Assembly: GCA_009746045.1 (NCBI GenBank)
Contig: RPFO01000296.1
Location: forward strand, 2,639,677-2,703,676
Reading direction: 5' to 3'
Source: Mesostigma viride
Lineage: Eukaryota > Streptophyta > Mesostigmatophyceae > Mesostigmatales > Mesostigmataceae
Length of the DNA stretch: 64,000 nucleotides
Below are positions 29,450 through 41,000 of this stretch, piece by piece; position 1 is the first letter of the stretch; each line of letters begins with the position of its first letter. The notes beneath the pieces are model-generated. The model was not told the origin of the DNA, ran no database searches, and was given only the letters and a program-made list of their open reading frames with translations. Both the position numbers and the translations under genes were made by a program.

Positions 29450-30061
29450 TCAGTATGACTTACAATGCCTGAGAAAATCCGAGCCACAACGACCCTCATG
29501 CGCCAAAGAAGCCCATGCCTTCATGTGAGCGAGAATGTCAGTATACGTAGGCTCCGAGCCTTGAGCGACATCCACGTTGACATCATCATCACGGCTGTTC
29601 TCAGGGTGTACAGTTACCATCTGTTGGAATTGTAGCTGGCTCTCAATAGTGTCCGGCTTGGGTTGCTTCCACCTATCGCACACCAATTGAATCGGCACCT
29701 GCTTGCACTGATGAAGATGCACCTCAACGGCTAAACAATGGCGGCATGGGAGGCCTACAAAGGCTGGAAATTGGCATGTGCACTCCAAAACATGGCCGTC
29801 CTCCCCGGTCGTAACCAAACGTTCCTTTTGTGCCTGACCACAGGAATCCAAGCACAGATCAAGCTTCTCCTTCACATTTGAACATTCTCCAACAAAGGAA
29901 ACCTTTTACACGTTAGCAGTCTCTGACGGCTCAACCAGATAGTGCTGTGATGCGGCAAGCTCTACCGAGAACCGGGTGCAACGGCGTGGTGGCCAGGAAG
30001 TCGTTTTTACGCCACGTTCAAAATCATCGTTCATAAACACTTTACGCGGCCGCCTTGGCAT
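29450..30061 (-). pseudogene. SWIM zinc-finger fragment (MULE transposase / FAR1 type)
   Basis: From ATG 30061 the minus-strand frame reads MPRRPRKVFMNDDFERG and a segment ending FSVELAASQHYLVEPSETANV. It meets an in-frame TAA (29908-29906), then stays open to a stop at 29450. After the TAA come HVLECTCQFPAFVGLPCRHC and LAVEVHLHQ. The pattern CxC...CxH with a preceding hydrophobic strand is the SWIM domain found near the C-terminus of Mutator-like transposases and FAR1/FHY3-type proteins, where it binds DNA. No DDE catalytic domain lies upstream. It is probably a decayed C-terminal remnant; a real spliced gene with an intron over the TAA is possible. Confidence 0.65.
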
Positions 30062-30433
30062 GGTATGGCCCACAGGCCGCCATCTTGACCCACAAACGGT
30101 TTTCGCAAGTATGAGCCAGTAGGCTGCGCTTTTCGTTCGTTTCGTCCCTGATCACAACGCTTCCGGCTTATGCCGCCGCGTCTGCAAGCGTTACCCGTAT
30201 TTATCGGCCCACACCGTTACTTTCGCAAGCGTTCCCCGTATTTATCGACGCGTACCGTAGCCTCTCGTCATTGTCATCTGTCATCGGGTGTTGCCAACAC
30301 CGGGTGTGATTTCCAAAAACCCGTGGAAAGGCTGGCTCCAAGTCGTGGTCCGACTTTCCCCAAAACGCGCCGCGCCAGGAATTTAGTCGGGGTAATTAGT
30401 CGGGGTTGGCGGTCTTCAGAAGGGGTCTATTAT

Positions 30434-30522
30434 TGGGTGGTAGACCCATTTGGGGGTCCAAATGGGTCTACCACCAATACCACTGAATTCCACCTGATTT
30501 GGCAAAATTCAGTGGTATTACG
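30434..30522. repeat. Two adjacent strong hairpins
   Basis: Hairpin 1 has arms GGTGGTAGACCCATTTGG and its exact complement around a 4-nt loop (30439-30478). Hairpin 2 has arms AATACCACTGAATT and its exact complement with a loop of about 16 nt (30477-30522). Nothing coding is recognised. Confidence 0.85.
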
Positions 30523-30767
30523 GTGGATCAACGGAAACGAACCGTTTTTCCGTTTCGGACCGGAAAAACCCAGTGTGAAAAAGTTTCGTCGAATTTTTTC
30601 CGGCCAAAACGGAAATTTTCCGGGTAAATGGGTATTTTTATTAACCAATAGGAAGGATCGCGGCCGTTGGATCCATCATCGGACGCTCCAGATTGTCGGC
30701 GGCTAACGTTTTAACTTTTTTCATTTTGCCTTCGTATATCATTAGGTTAAGACCCCCATTAATGGGA

Positions 30768-32092
30768 AGCCACTATTTGCAGCAACATCCGAAAGGTGAC
30801 ACAAGTGCGGGATGCCGCAGGTGCGGGTGACACCGAGGTACCCGCACTTGTCCGGACGCGCCGCGCTGGGCCAGAGAGCGGATTTGGCGCGAGAAGCAGG
30901 GCATACCACAAAACCGCTGTCGCGCGCAAATCGAGACTTAGCCATTTCAAGGAAGCACTGCGCCCGATGCAGGCCTGACGCAATGCTCTTTACTCCAAAT
31001 TGCACGGAAGACTCCATTATTTCGCATAACACCATGGAATTTTCAATCGTAGCAAGGTCGCTTTTACCTCGCCCGACGCCCTTCCGACGGGCCAAATCTG
31101 GACGACGAGTATGAGAGTGGAAGTGTTCTTTATAATCGTCAGAGGAATGGTGCGGAAAGCAGGGCAGGCCATAACTGCGCTCTCGCGCGCAAATCGAGAC
31201 TTCGCCACTTCACGTTGCATGGTCGATCAAAGTTTATATTGTGTCTTTCATGAAGGCCGGTGGCGGGCTGCATTTACGCAAGGGGAGCTAAGTTATGTCC
31301 TCGAAAAGTCGCATTGGCCGGGGCCTTTGCCGGGGCCCAACCTCCCACCAGGAGATTGGTTGGAGTGCTTCTTATGAACCGTGCAGTGGCTCAGGCTGGT
31401 GGGATGATACAACGACGGGCCAATCGTGATAAAAATAGTGGCTTCCGTTTGGTAGAGCTGTCGTTAAGTAAGAGTCAAGAGCTCTGACAGGTAACAGCTG
31501 TTAAACCCAACGCGAGAGCAGACAGAGCAGCGGCCAACCCCGGCAGCCATTGCGGGGGAGTTATTCCGGGAAGTGAAGGGGCCGGCATGGACATTTATCT
31601 GAGTGTAGACTGATTTTTCAATATCTTGTTGTTTCAATAATTGTACACGTAAGCGTTGATTTCAATCCAATGGCAGGCATATTGGCATGGATTTTTTCCT
31701 GAGTCTTACCGTGTTTGCCGTGCATGAATGTTCCAAGGCAGTCAATCTAATGACGGCATTACTATCGAATGTTCCTTGGCATCGTTGTTTCTGCCAATGG
31801 AGTGTCACTTAGAAGATTGATATTGCCTTGTAATGTTGCCAGGCGGACCAAAATCCAGGCGAGTTGCCTGCGACTGTGCTCGCCATCACCTTTCAACAGC
31901 CGTAACTTGCAACTGGCGAACGGGGTTGCTGTTCTTTTTTCTTCTTTCCTGCAAGCTGTCTTGGTTCTTCTGCGTTGTCCATTGTAGGTCGATGAATGTA
32001 GGAGTGTGCATAAAAGCGGCCGTGCTTTGGGTCAGGTCCCGACGTTGCATTGTCGAGCGAGAGCCCATCAAGCAGGAGTGCTTGTTGGTTGT
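30768..32092 (+). repeat. Left arm of a 1.3-kb inverted repeat
   Basis: This arm is the near-exact reverse complement of 35591-36933. It contains two imperfect copies of a unit of about 57 bp (AAGCAGGGCA...CGCGCAAATCGAGACTT, at about 30890 and 31155). Only short frames are present, with no known family. The arms enclose 3.5 kb of LINE debris. Confidence 0.92.
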
Positions 32093-32599
32093 GATTATTT
32101 CAATTATAAACTTGTCTTTTTTCAAGCATCTTTTCAGTGAGACTGTGATCACGTCTGTTGCCATGATGCTAACTGGTCTTACCCTTGGGCAGCCATTCTC
32201 CGTTTCCCTCAAGTGCTGGAATGCACAACCTCTCCATGTCTATCCCGCCTGGCGTGTCAGTGACCGTTCCCCAGGTCTAGGAACCCCTTCATTGCTTATT
32301 CACACTTGCTGGTTGGGGCAGGATATGTGGTGCTATCACCAGCCGCGCTTCTTTTCCCACCTTCTTGCATTTTGACTGCAGTCTGCAGGGCCCCGGCGTG
32401 ATGATTGGCGCTGGCGGTGGTCAGTGTGTATCGATGTCAAGCGAGTGGTCAGAAGGACGGTATCACGGTATGACATTGGTAAGATTTTTATGTTGCGGTT
32501 TATTCAGAGGTCTTGCCAGCAGCTGGGGTAGAATATCAGTCGTATTGTCAGTTCTCTTCTTATGCTTGCTCGACAGGATTCATCATGCCTGTCATTTTT
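32093..32599. other. No recognised gene
   Basis: Unique sequence inside the inverted repeat. Nothing supportable is seen. Confidence 0.5.
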
Positions 32600-32880
32600 G
32601 AAGGCATTGGTTGGCAGTGGTACAAGATGCAGGACAAGACGCGGTGGCAGAAGATTGTCCAGGCACACACGCCAGCCCCTGTGGGCAAGCCACCTCCCCC
32701 CAAGAGGAGGGGGCGTTTTGCTGGGTAGTGTAGTTAGGATTTTATAGACTAGCCAGATAGCTTAGAATTAGGTTAGTTCGCTTACTCGGCTTCCTCCACC
32801 TCCACCCCCATCACGGAACATGTGCTACATGATCTCCCCACGGAGGCATGTTATAATTTAATTTTAATTTTAATTTAATG
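32600..32880 (+). mobile_element. 5'-truncated LINE copy
   Basis: The frame ends at 32728 with QDKTRWQKIVQAHTPAPVGK and PPPPKRRGRFAG, nearly the same C-terminus as the minus-strand copy at 26317. The 3' UTR includes TGTGCTACATGATCTCCCC and CGGAGGCATGTTATAATTTAA, and ends in an (ATTTTA)n tail. The 5' edge is approximate. Confidence 0.85.
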
Positions 32881-32959
32881 GCCTGACTGACGTAACGACT
32901 GACATGACCTATTGATGGTACCTCCATCGAGGGTGATTCCTCGTGTTGAATAGGGTATT

Positions 32960-33418
32960 TATTTCCATTGTAGAGGACATCGGGGGCCTAGGCCTCTCGG
33001 TGATTTGGAAAAAGATGATGGACAAGGCCAAGTGGGCTCAGGTCATAGAGGACAACAACCCCGCTCCAGTGGGGAAGCCGCGCATTTGCACACGTGGGAA
33101 GCATGCATGCTAGACACGACCCCTAGGGTCGCGGGCACCATAGATATAGAGTAGGATTGTTTTGTAGATAGCTTAGACCGGTAGAATTGCGTGTACCCAT
33201 CCATCCATCCATCCATCCATCCATCCATCCATCCATCCATCCATCCATCCATCCATCCATCCATCCATCCATCCATCCATCCATCCATCCATCCATCCAT
33301 CCATCCATCCATCCATCCATCCATCCATCCATCCATCCATCCATCCATCCATCCATCCATCCATCCATCCATCAGGGTTAATGACTCCCCAACGGGAGCA
33401 AGAGTGTAATTAATCATG
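32960..33418 (+). mobile_element. LINE 3' end with an expanded CCAT tract in its 3' UTR
   Basis: The frame [18 protein letters not shown]...[17 protein letters not shown] ends near 33112. The 3' UTR matches the copy at 25917-26160 (TTAGACCGGTAG, CCAT units, GGGTTAATGACTCCCCAACGGGAGC, TAATTAAT). The CCAT stretch has grown to about 44 units. Confidence 0.85.
33197..33375. repeat. (CCAT)n microsatellite
   Basis: About 44 near-perfect tandem CCAT units within a LINE 3' UTR. The related copy at 26085-26098 has only three to four. Frames through it are meaningless. Confidence 0.98.
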
Positions 33419-33420
33419 GT

Positions 33421-33700
33421 GCCTGCGACCCTAGGGGTCTTGTCTAGCATGCTTCCCGCGTTTGCAAACATGCTGCTTCCCCACTGCAGGGGGATTGTTG
33501 TCGATCCTCGATATGACCTGGGGCCCCATCTTTTTCCAAATCACGGAGAGGCCTAGGCCCCCCTTGTCCTCTACGAGCTGCTCTTTGAAGGTGCGGGCCT
33601 TACGGCCTCTAACCTGGCTGGGCCCGGCCCACGTGAGGAGGTGCCGGCTCGGCTGAGCGGGGCGCAGCCCTGCAGAGGGCGGCCACGTAAGGTGTCTCGT
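33421..33700 (-). mobile_element. 5'-truncated LINE copy, inverted next to the previous one
   Basis: On the minus strand the frame reads [40 protein letters not shown] and ends [19 protein letters not shown]. This parallels the plus-strand copy ending near 33112 and the QHILTWPGPED motif at about 26560. The 3' UTR is cut short at the junction with the plus-strand copy, making a tail-to-tail pair around the CCAT array. Confidence 0.85.
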
Positions 33701-33966
33701 ACCTGGTTGGTTTTTAGCTCAAACGTCTAGGTCTAGCTCGATGAACGTTAGCCAGCCATATTCTCTAATGTCCACGACTGACTTTCCTTGCCACCAGGCT
33801 TGCGTCGTTGCGCTTGATTGCTGGCCGGCCCACCGGCTGGCTCGTATTGCTTGTTAATGGCGCCACCACCCCCAGTCGGTGGTGCCTCCGCGTGTGACTA
33901 AGTTTGGCATGCATAGCGATCTTCGGGATGTGGTGCCCGCAACCCTGTAACTAGGAACTAGACATA

Positions 33967-34025
33967 GCTACCATGGTCCGGATTCTCCCGATTTCTGGCC
34001 TGCGCTGGTTGTCTCCTTGATAGCT
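33967..34025 (-). repeat. Dispersed repeat copy
   Basis: The reverse complement is almost identical to 25861-25914, from TCAAGGAGACAACCAGCGC to CCGGACCATGGTAGCT. Flanks differ, so the repeat has independent insertion sites. Confidence 0.85.
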
Positions 34026-34059
34026 ACATCCATCCACCCCACGTGTCTATTAATTAATC

Positions 34060-34335
34060 CACCCCATCCCATATTCATTTCCCTGAGGACGTCTGCACAC
34101 GTGACACAGTTACGTGTAAATTAATTAATTAATTGCTCTCATTAGGATCAAATCCATTCATGGAGCCTCGTGATCTCCCAACGGAGTCATGTTATAATTT
34201 CATTTCATTTCAATGGAGCCTCGTTTTCATGGTGATGCATGAGAGAATTCGACGCATATGATAGGACGTAGTATATAATAACACGTGACGCAGTCACGTG
34301 TCTATTAATTATTAATTAATTAATAACACGCCCGG
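34060..34335. repeat. LINE or SINE tail fragments with ACACGTGAC hairpins
   Basis: There are two copies of ACACGTGAC-3 nt-GTCACGTGT-type hairpins (34098, 34281), each followed by (ATTA)n. Between them lies CTCCCAACGGAGTCATGTTATAATTTCATTTC, split here as the known LINE 3' UTR motif plus a pyrimidine-rich tail. They look like 3' tails of two small insertions. Confidence 0.6.
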
Positions 34336-34339
34336 AAAG

Positions 34340-35590
34340 AAATCAATAATGGTTCTAGTCACCCATTGTCCTCCAATGTGCTGGCCAGTCCTGCACAGCA
34401 AGTATACCTCAGCCCTCCGCTGCTACACCAAAACACTTTTAAATGTGCTGACATTTTCAAGAAGCAACTCGCACAACCTTCAAAGGTGGACATTATGTGA
34501 AGTGAGACAACTATGCCTGGACGCATTACATTTACATTATGTGTAAAATGCGTGGGCATGTGTGCAGCTATGACGCGTACAATGGGCACGCTACACAAGG
34601 GCAACTACAATGCATGCGCAGTTAATTCCTACCTGTACCGGGGTGGGTAATCAGGCAATCAGCGGGCCTTCTCCATGACATAAGCAGATGGCATCTCGCA
34701 GTGTTGAAATATTTATCTACAACAATAAAACAGAAGTGTGGCGTTGGGGTGTGCAAGACAAGTTGTTTACAGAGGTAGTGCGAGAAAACCACATACACAT
34801 GGCGTCATTCCAAGAATTTAAACGAACCACATGGGTCACACCCTGATGCAGCCGGCCGGTTCAGGATTGAGATAGGCAGCACCAGTTGAATTAAAAATGC
34901 CATTCTGGTCCTCAGGCCAGATGTTGGCGCGCAACACCATCAGCTCTGCTCTGGCCAAGGAAATGGAAGCAGATAACAACACTTGCTAACCGAGTGTAGC
35001 CCAGACTCGTCTATTCACATAAGCAACACAAGACCTGCAATGATGCCTGCCAGAAAGCCAGCAAGCCACCAACGTGCCAACGCAAGCCAGCAAACATGCA
35101 GCAAGCATAGCAAGAACTAACCACAGTGATAATTTCACATCCCCAATCTGCCAGTCCTTAGTTGCGGAGCTGAGGCTGATTGCGAGTGCGGCCCGCTAAC
35201 GGTGAAAGGTGGTTACCTGCTAAAAAAAATGGCCCTATAATTGCGCACAGCACTTGAGTGCTCTGTGATCTCTCAATAGAAGCCCATGTTCCGTCAATAA
35301 CTTGCGAGTTGCGCCTGCAAGGCAAACAAGTACAGACAGCCACCAATGCAAGCAATACAGCTATGCGTATAACCTAGATATGCAAACAGGCGCACAAGTA
35401 AGCAAGCCACCTAGCACAGCATTGAATCCATGCAATTGCGGCGGCGACAGCAATGGCAGTCATGACTTTGGACAGCCATGAGAGTCGTGACAGTCATGAT
35501 AGCAAGGACAGCCATGAGAGCCATAACGGGCATTACCGCCATGACTGCCCAGCAGCGAACAATAATAACACCAAGACAAGCACAGAACCA
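34340..35590. other. No recognised gene
   Basis: Unique sequence in the loop of the inverted repeat. A CAGCCATGA/GTCATGA-rich stretch at 35450-35560 is a degenerate short repeat. No coding or RNA gene is supported. Confidence 0.5.
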
Positions 35591-36933
35591 TAACCAACAA
35601 GCACGCCTGCTTGATGGGCTCTCGCTCGACAATGCAACGTCGGGACCTGACCCAAAGCACGGCCGCTTTTATGCACACTCCTACATTCATCGACCTACAA
35701 TGGACAACGCAGAAGAACCAAGACAGCTTGCAGGAAAGAAGAAAAAAGAACAGCAACCCCGTTCGCCAGTTGCATGTTACGGCTGTTGAAAGGTGATGGC
35801 GAGCACAGTCGCAGGCAACTCGCCTGGATTTTGGTCCGCCTGGCAACATTACAAGGCAATATCAATCTTCTAAGTGACACTCCATTGGCAGAAACAACGA
35901 TGCCAAGGAACATTCGATAGTAATGCCGTCATTAGATTGACTGCCTTGGAACATTCATGCACGGCAAACACGGTAAGACTCAGGAAAAAATCCATGCCAA
36001 TATGCCTGCCATTGGATTGAAATCAACGCTTACGTGTACAATTATTGAAACAACAAGATATTGAAAAATCAGTCTACACTCAGATAAATGTCCATGCCGG
36101 CCCCTTCACTTCCCGGAATAACTCCCCCGCAATGGCTGCCGGCCGCCGGGGTAATTGGCCGCTGCTCTGTCTGCTCTCGCGTTGGGTTTAACAGCTGTTA
36201 CCTGTCAGAGCTCTTGACTCTTACTTAACGACAGCTCTACCAAACGGAAGCCACTATTTTTATCACGATTGGCCCGTCGTTGTATCATCCCACCAGCCTG
36301 AGCCACTACACGATTCATAATTAAGAAGCACTCCAACCAATCTCCTGGTGGGAGGTTGGGCCCCGGCAAAGGCCCGGGCCAACGCGACTTTTCGAGGACA
36401 TAACTTAGCTCCCCTTGCGTAAATGCAGCCCGCCACCGGCCTTCATGAAAGACACAATATAAACTTTGATCGACCATGCAACGTGAAGTGGCGAAGTCTC
36501 GATTTGCGCGCGAGAGCGCAGTTATGGCATGCCCTGCTTTCCGCACCATTCCTCTGACGATTATAAAGAACACTTCCACTCTCATACTCGTCGTCCAGAT
36601 TTGGCCCGTCGGAAGGGCGTCGGGCGAGGTAAAAGCGACCTTGCTACGATTGAAAATTCCATGGTGTTATGCGAAATAATGGAGTCTTCCGTGCAATTTG
36701 GAGTAAAGAGCATTGCGTCAGGCCTGCATCGGGCGCAGTGCTTCCTTGAAATGGCTTACTGAAGTCTCGATTTGCGCGCGACAGCGGTTTTGTGGTATGC
36801 CCTGCTTCTCGCGCCAAATCCGCCCTCTGGCCCAGCGCGGCGCGTCCGGACAAGTGCGGGTACCTCGGTGTCACCCGCACCTGCGGCATCCCGCACTTGT
36901 GTCACCTTTCGGATGTTGCTGCAAATAGTGGCT
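35591..36933 (-). repeat. Right arm of the 1.3-kb inverted repeat
   Basis: Reverse complement of 30768-32092 with scattered single-base changes and small indels, for example near 36145 and 36760. The arm shares the internal unit of about 57 bp twice. Confidence 0.92.
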
Positions 36934-38093
36934 TATTGTACCCCCAAAAGACGTAACCAACTCCACGTGTGCGGTTTTTCGCATCCATCGCATCCATCTA
37001 TACAGGCTGCTTAGGCCAGTTAGATTCTCTGCCACTCTAGATCGGATACTGTCCTGGCCCTCGGCCGTTTCCGGGTAAATCAGGGTAAATCGATAGGGTA
37101 AATGGGTATTTTTAAAATGAATGTGATCAAACTACTCACAACAACAACATGGGCCGTTCGATTGACATCTGACCGTCTGGAATTTACAAGTCTGCAATCG
37201 GTGGGAGCGAGCATTCATGACTGCATTCAAGACTGCATGGCCGCCCGCGGTAATCAGGCGGAGCCAATTTTCGGAAGAAGAGTTTCAACGGGCAAGTTGC
37301 AAACACGCACGTTACTTGATTACATCCTATTCAAATCGTTGTCAGCTCAAGTCACACTACAATACGCTTCCGCGGAAACCTTTTTTGGCAGGGAAAGTCA
37401 CCCGGGTCAAGCTGCCCCAGCGCGGCCAAGTTGCGAGCGTTGTGAACTAGGGAAATTTCTGCGCTGTCGTACCTGCCCCAGCCAACCCAGTTGCGCCGAG
37501 ATCTGTTGCAAATCTGGGAGGAGATCTGTAAAGATTTTCCCCGGACGGAATGCATTGATGAAATTATAATGGACCGTATCACTGAACACAGTGCGCAACC
37601 GTAGCAGGACGATCGCTGGAATGCGAAAGGGCTACCGTTAAATACAAAAATACAATAAACGACACAATAGCCTAACATTGCCAAGCACGGGGAATTGCCC
37701 GCAAGCACGAACCACTGACGCACACCCAGTTATGGCGGACGTCAGCGCCAACGAATTCGGCCCTTTCGGCCCAAGGTGAGCCACAATTTGAATCCATCTT
37801 GCCTGCCTTTCAATGGTTCAGATTTGTTGGTGTTTTAACTGCTTTGCATTGTTTAAATTTCCGCCTTCCGGCTTGCGGGGTCGGACAACCGCGGCGAGGA
37901 AGTGCCTACTGCACGAAAGCCGATACTGCTTAGAAATTTACATTTCGCCATACCACTTTCTTCAAAAGAGCTCCGGAATCGCTGCCTCGATATCCAGCAC
38001 TCGGGCGTGCTTTAGAGTCTCTCGGGCAAGTAGCCCGGATCTGATTGCCGAGTAACAGCTCCGGCCAAGATTCGCTCAAGACCTGCGGAAGCC
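36934..38093. other. No recognised gene; upstream region of gene 1
   Basis: Short frames only (for example 37102-37569) without known motifs. GGGTAAAT occurs three times at 37072-37103. The last few hundred bases are the likely promoter and 5' UTR of gene 1. Confidence 0.45.
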
Positions 38094-41000
38094 ATGAAGG
38101 TTGAGAACTACCTCCTCAGCCGCATTCTTAGCGCTGCTACGCAGAAAGCTCTGTTGATGATCGGTAATGTCGAGGTGAGTGTACATTCTAAGGAAAACAG
38201 CTAACGATAAGCAGTATTGGATGCTCGGCTATGCGCACTTTAATCCGATGTCCGACTCTGCGAATCTACTGTTACGAACGATTGTGAACCCCTGGCTAGC
38301 GGCCATTTACGCGTGAAGATCAGTTTCGATGGCGAAACTTCCATTCTTGGATGTGCAGTGGAAACTCAGTCGCATTCGTTGCTACTTTTGGTGGCCATGC
38401 TAGCGGTCTTAATCCGACATTCCGACATGACGTTTGCCGCTGGTAAATGTGTTACGTATAATAACTATGCACTCATACCATGCTGCCGTCCAGCAGATAA
38501 ATAATAATCACGTTTATGTCGAAGCTTCGATTTACTCGTAAGGAAGTACTCGTCATTGGGAGACAGTTTTTTAGGATGAAGATCCTAATGTCATTTTACC
38601 TGCTTACTTCAATGACAAATGGTTTTGAATGTACCCCATCATCTCATCAAACTGAACGTTACCTGTCAATACTGTTTCCTCACCCTTGCAGGTGAATCCA
38701 GGGCCTTCTTGGGAGCAGGATGAGGTGGCCAAAGGCCTTGATCTTCAACAGTTCTGTGACGGTGAGCCCATATCATGACCCAGGGTGAGATTGGTTCCTC
38801 ACTTTATCCCTCCCACCAACCCCTTGACACATAAAGGAACGCCTTATTTACCTCCCACCTAGTCCCATCTATGTACAACCTCCCCTCGATCCCCCTCATT
38901 GAGTACCTGCCATGATGCATGCTCGCGCTCCCATTCCACCGCCACCGCACCCAGCGCTTGGTGCAAACCACTTATAATGCATTAATTAGTTAGTTAATTA
39001 ATTAATAGAGGGCACCACATCCATCCATGCATGCCAGCCCCACACCCCACCCATCCACGCATGCCAGCCCCCCCCCCACACCCACTTAGCATGCCAGCCA
39101 CCCCCCACATGCACGCATGCATGCCAGCCCCCCCACAAACCCATGCACGCATGCCAGCCCCCCCCACACCCACGCAGCATGCCAGCCACCCCCCACATGC
39201 ACGCATGCATGCCAGCCACCCCACCAACCCAGGCGCGCATGCCAGCCACCCCCACAGCCACGCACGCATGCCAGCCCCCCACAAACCCACTTATGCATTC
39301 CAGCCCCCCCCCCACACCCACGTAGCATGCCAGCCACCCCCACACCCACGCACGCATGCCAGCCCCCTCCCACACCCACGTAGCATGCCAGCCCCCACCC
39401 ACACCCACGCATGCATGCCAGCTCCCCACCACACTCACGAATGCATGCCACTCCCCCCCACACCCACGCACGCATGGCAGCCCCCACACACCCACGCATG
39501 CATGCCAGCCCCCCCCACATGCACGCATGCATGCCAGCCCCCCCCACAACCTCGTAGCATGCCAGCCACCCCCCACATGCACGCATGCATGCCAGCCACC
39601 CCACAAACCCAGGCACGCATGCCAGCCACCCCCACAGCCACGCACGCATGCCAGCCACCCCACCAACCCAGGCACGCATGCCAGCCACCCCCCACACCCA
39701 CGTAGCATGCCAGCCAACCCCCACACCCACGCACGCATGCCAGCCCCCTCCCACACCCAGGTAGCATGCCAGCCCCCCCCACACCCACGCATGCATGCCA
39801 GCTCCCCACTACACTCACGAATGCATGCCACTCCCCCCACACATGCACGCACGCATGCCAGCCCGCCCCGCCCCACATGCATGCATGGCAGCTCCCCCCC
39901 CACACACGCACGCATGCCAGCCTCCCCAGCAACCCACGAACGCATGCCAGCCACCCCCACACCCGCGCACGCATGCCAGCCACCCCACAAACCCATGCAC
40001 GCATGCCAGCCACCCCCCACACCCACGTAGCATGCCAGCCACCCCACACACCCGCGCATGCATGCCAGCTCCCCACCACACTCACGAATGCATGTCACTC
40101 CCCACACACACCCACGCACGCATACGCGGTCACACGCGGAGCCCCCACAGACTTGGGGGTGGTCTCCTTCATCACTACTTGCCATCTATCCTTGCGTACC
40201 ATCTGCCTCCATATGACAGACAAACCAGCTACTAAGGAGGCTGCCCGGGTGCGCTTATGCATTATTATAGTATGTCAATTTGGGAAACCGCGACATGAAA
40301 GCAAGGGAAGGAAATTGTAATGGCAAATCACTTACCCAGACATTTGTCATTGCAATGTTGACACCCTGCATGTCGGCCTCGCAGTGTTTGAGGAGTTCGA
40401 TTGCCCGGCTGAGGGCGGTGAGAAGTACGGCACCGAGGTGCTCAGCGTATCCAAGATGGAGCCGGGTGTCATCGCCAACCTGAAACGGTTTGCTTTCAAG
40501 CTCGCTATGTTTAACGAGAGGGGGCCTAACAAGGGTGAGCCTAGCGTGTCGCAGCTCCTGAAAGCACTTGGAAACGGTATGCTTACCTTCAAGGTGGCAA
40601 AACAGGTCCGTAAGCTCCTTGCTCGCGTGAAGATGCTGGAGGAAATCATTGCGCGGCTCGGGGCAGGTCCTACCGACTCGGAAATGACTCAGCCCGCTGC
40701 CCCTGCCACCACAGCTGCCGGCCCCACCGTTACAGCTGCTGCCACCGCCACCGCACCTGCTGGCGGACGACCGGGCGGGCCAGCCACCCCCGCGCCGGTT
40801 GCCGCCGCCGCCACCGCCGGCGTGCGCCCAGGCAGGCCAGCCACCCTCGCGCCGGTTGCCGCCACCGCCACTGCTGGCGGGCGCTCAGGGGGGCCAGCCA
40901 CAACCGCGCCAGTTGCCGCCGCCGCCGCCGCCGGCGGGCGCCCGGGCGGGCTAGCCACCTCCGCGCCGGTTGCCCCCGCCGCCACTGCCGGCGGGCGCCT

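Noticed and set aside
29900..29915. In-frame TAA as evidence for a variant genetic code (TAA = Gln)
   Set aside because: RT, integrase and the two host-like gene models read with the standard code, and stops fall where expected. One TAA in a degenerate frame is better explained by decay.
33043..33471. Met-Asp-Gly-Trp repeat protein on the CCAT array
   Set aside because: Microsatellite in a LINE 3' UTR.
39031..40320. Long open frames in both strands across the intron 2 minisatellite
   Set aside because: They are translations of a tandem repeat whose units keep several frames open. They lie inside an intron of a phase-consistent gene.
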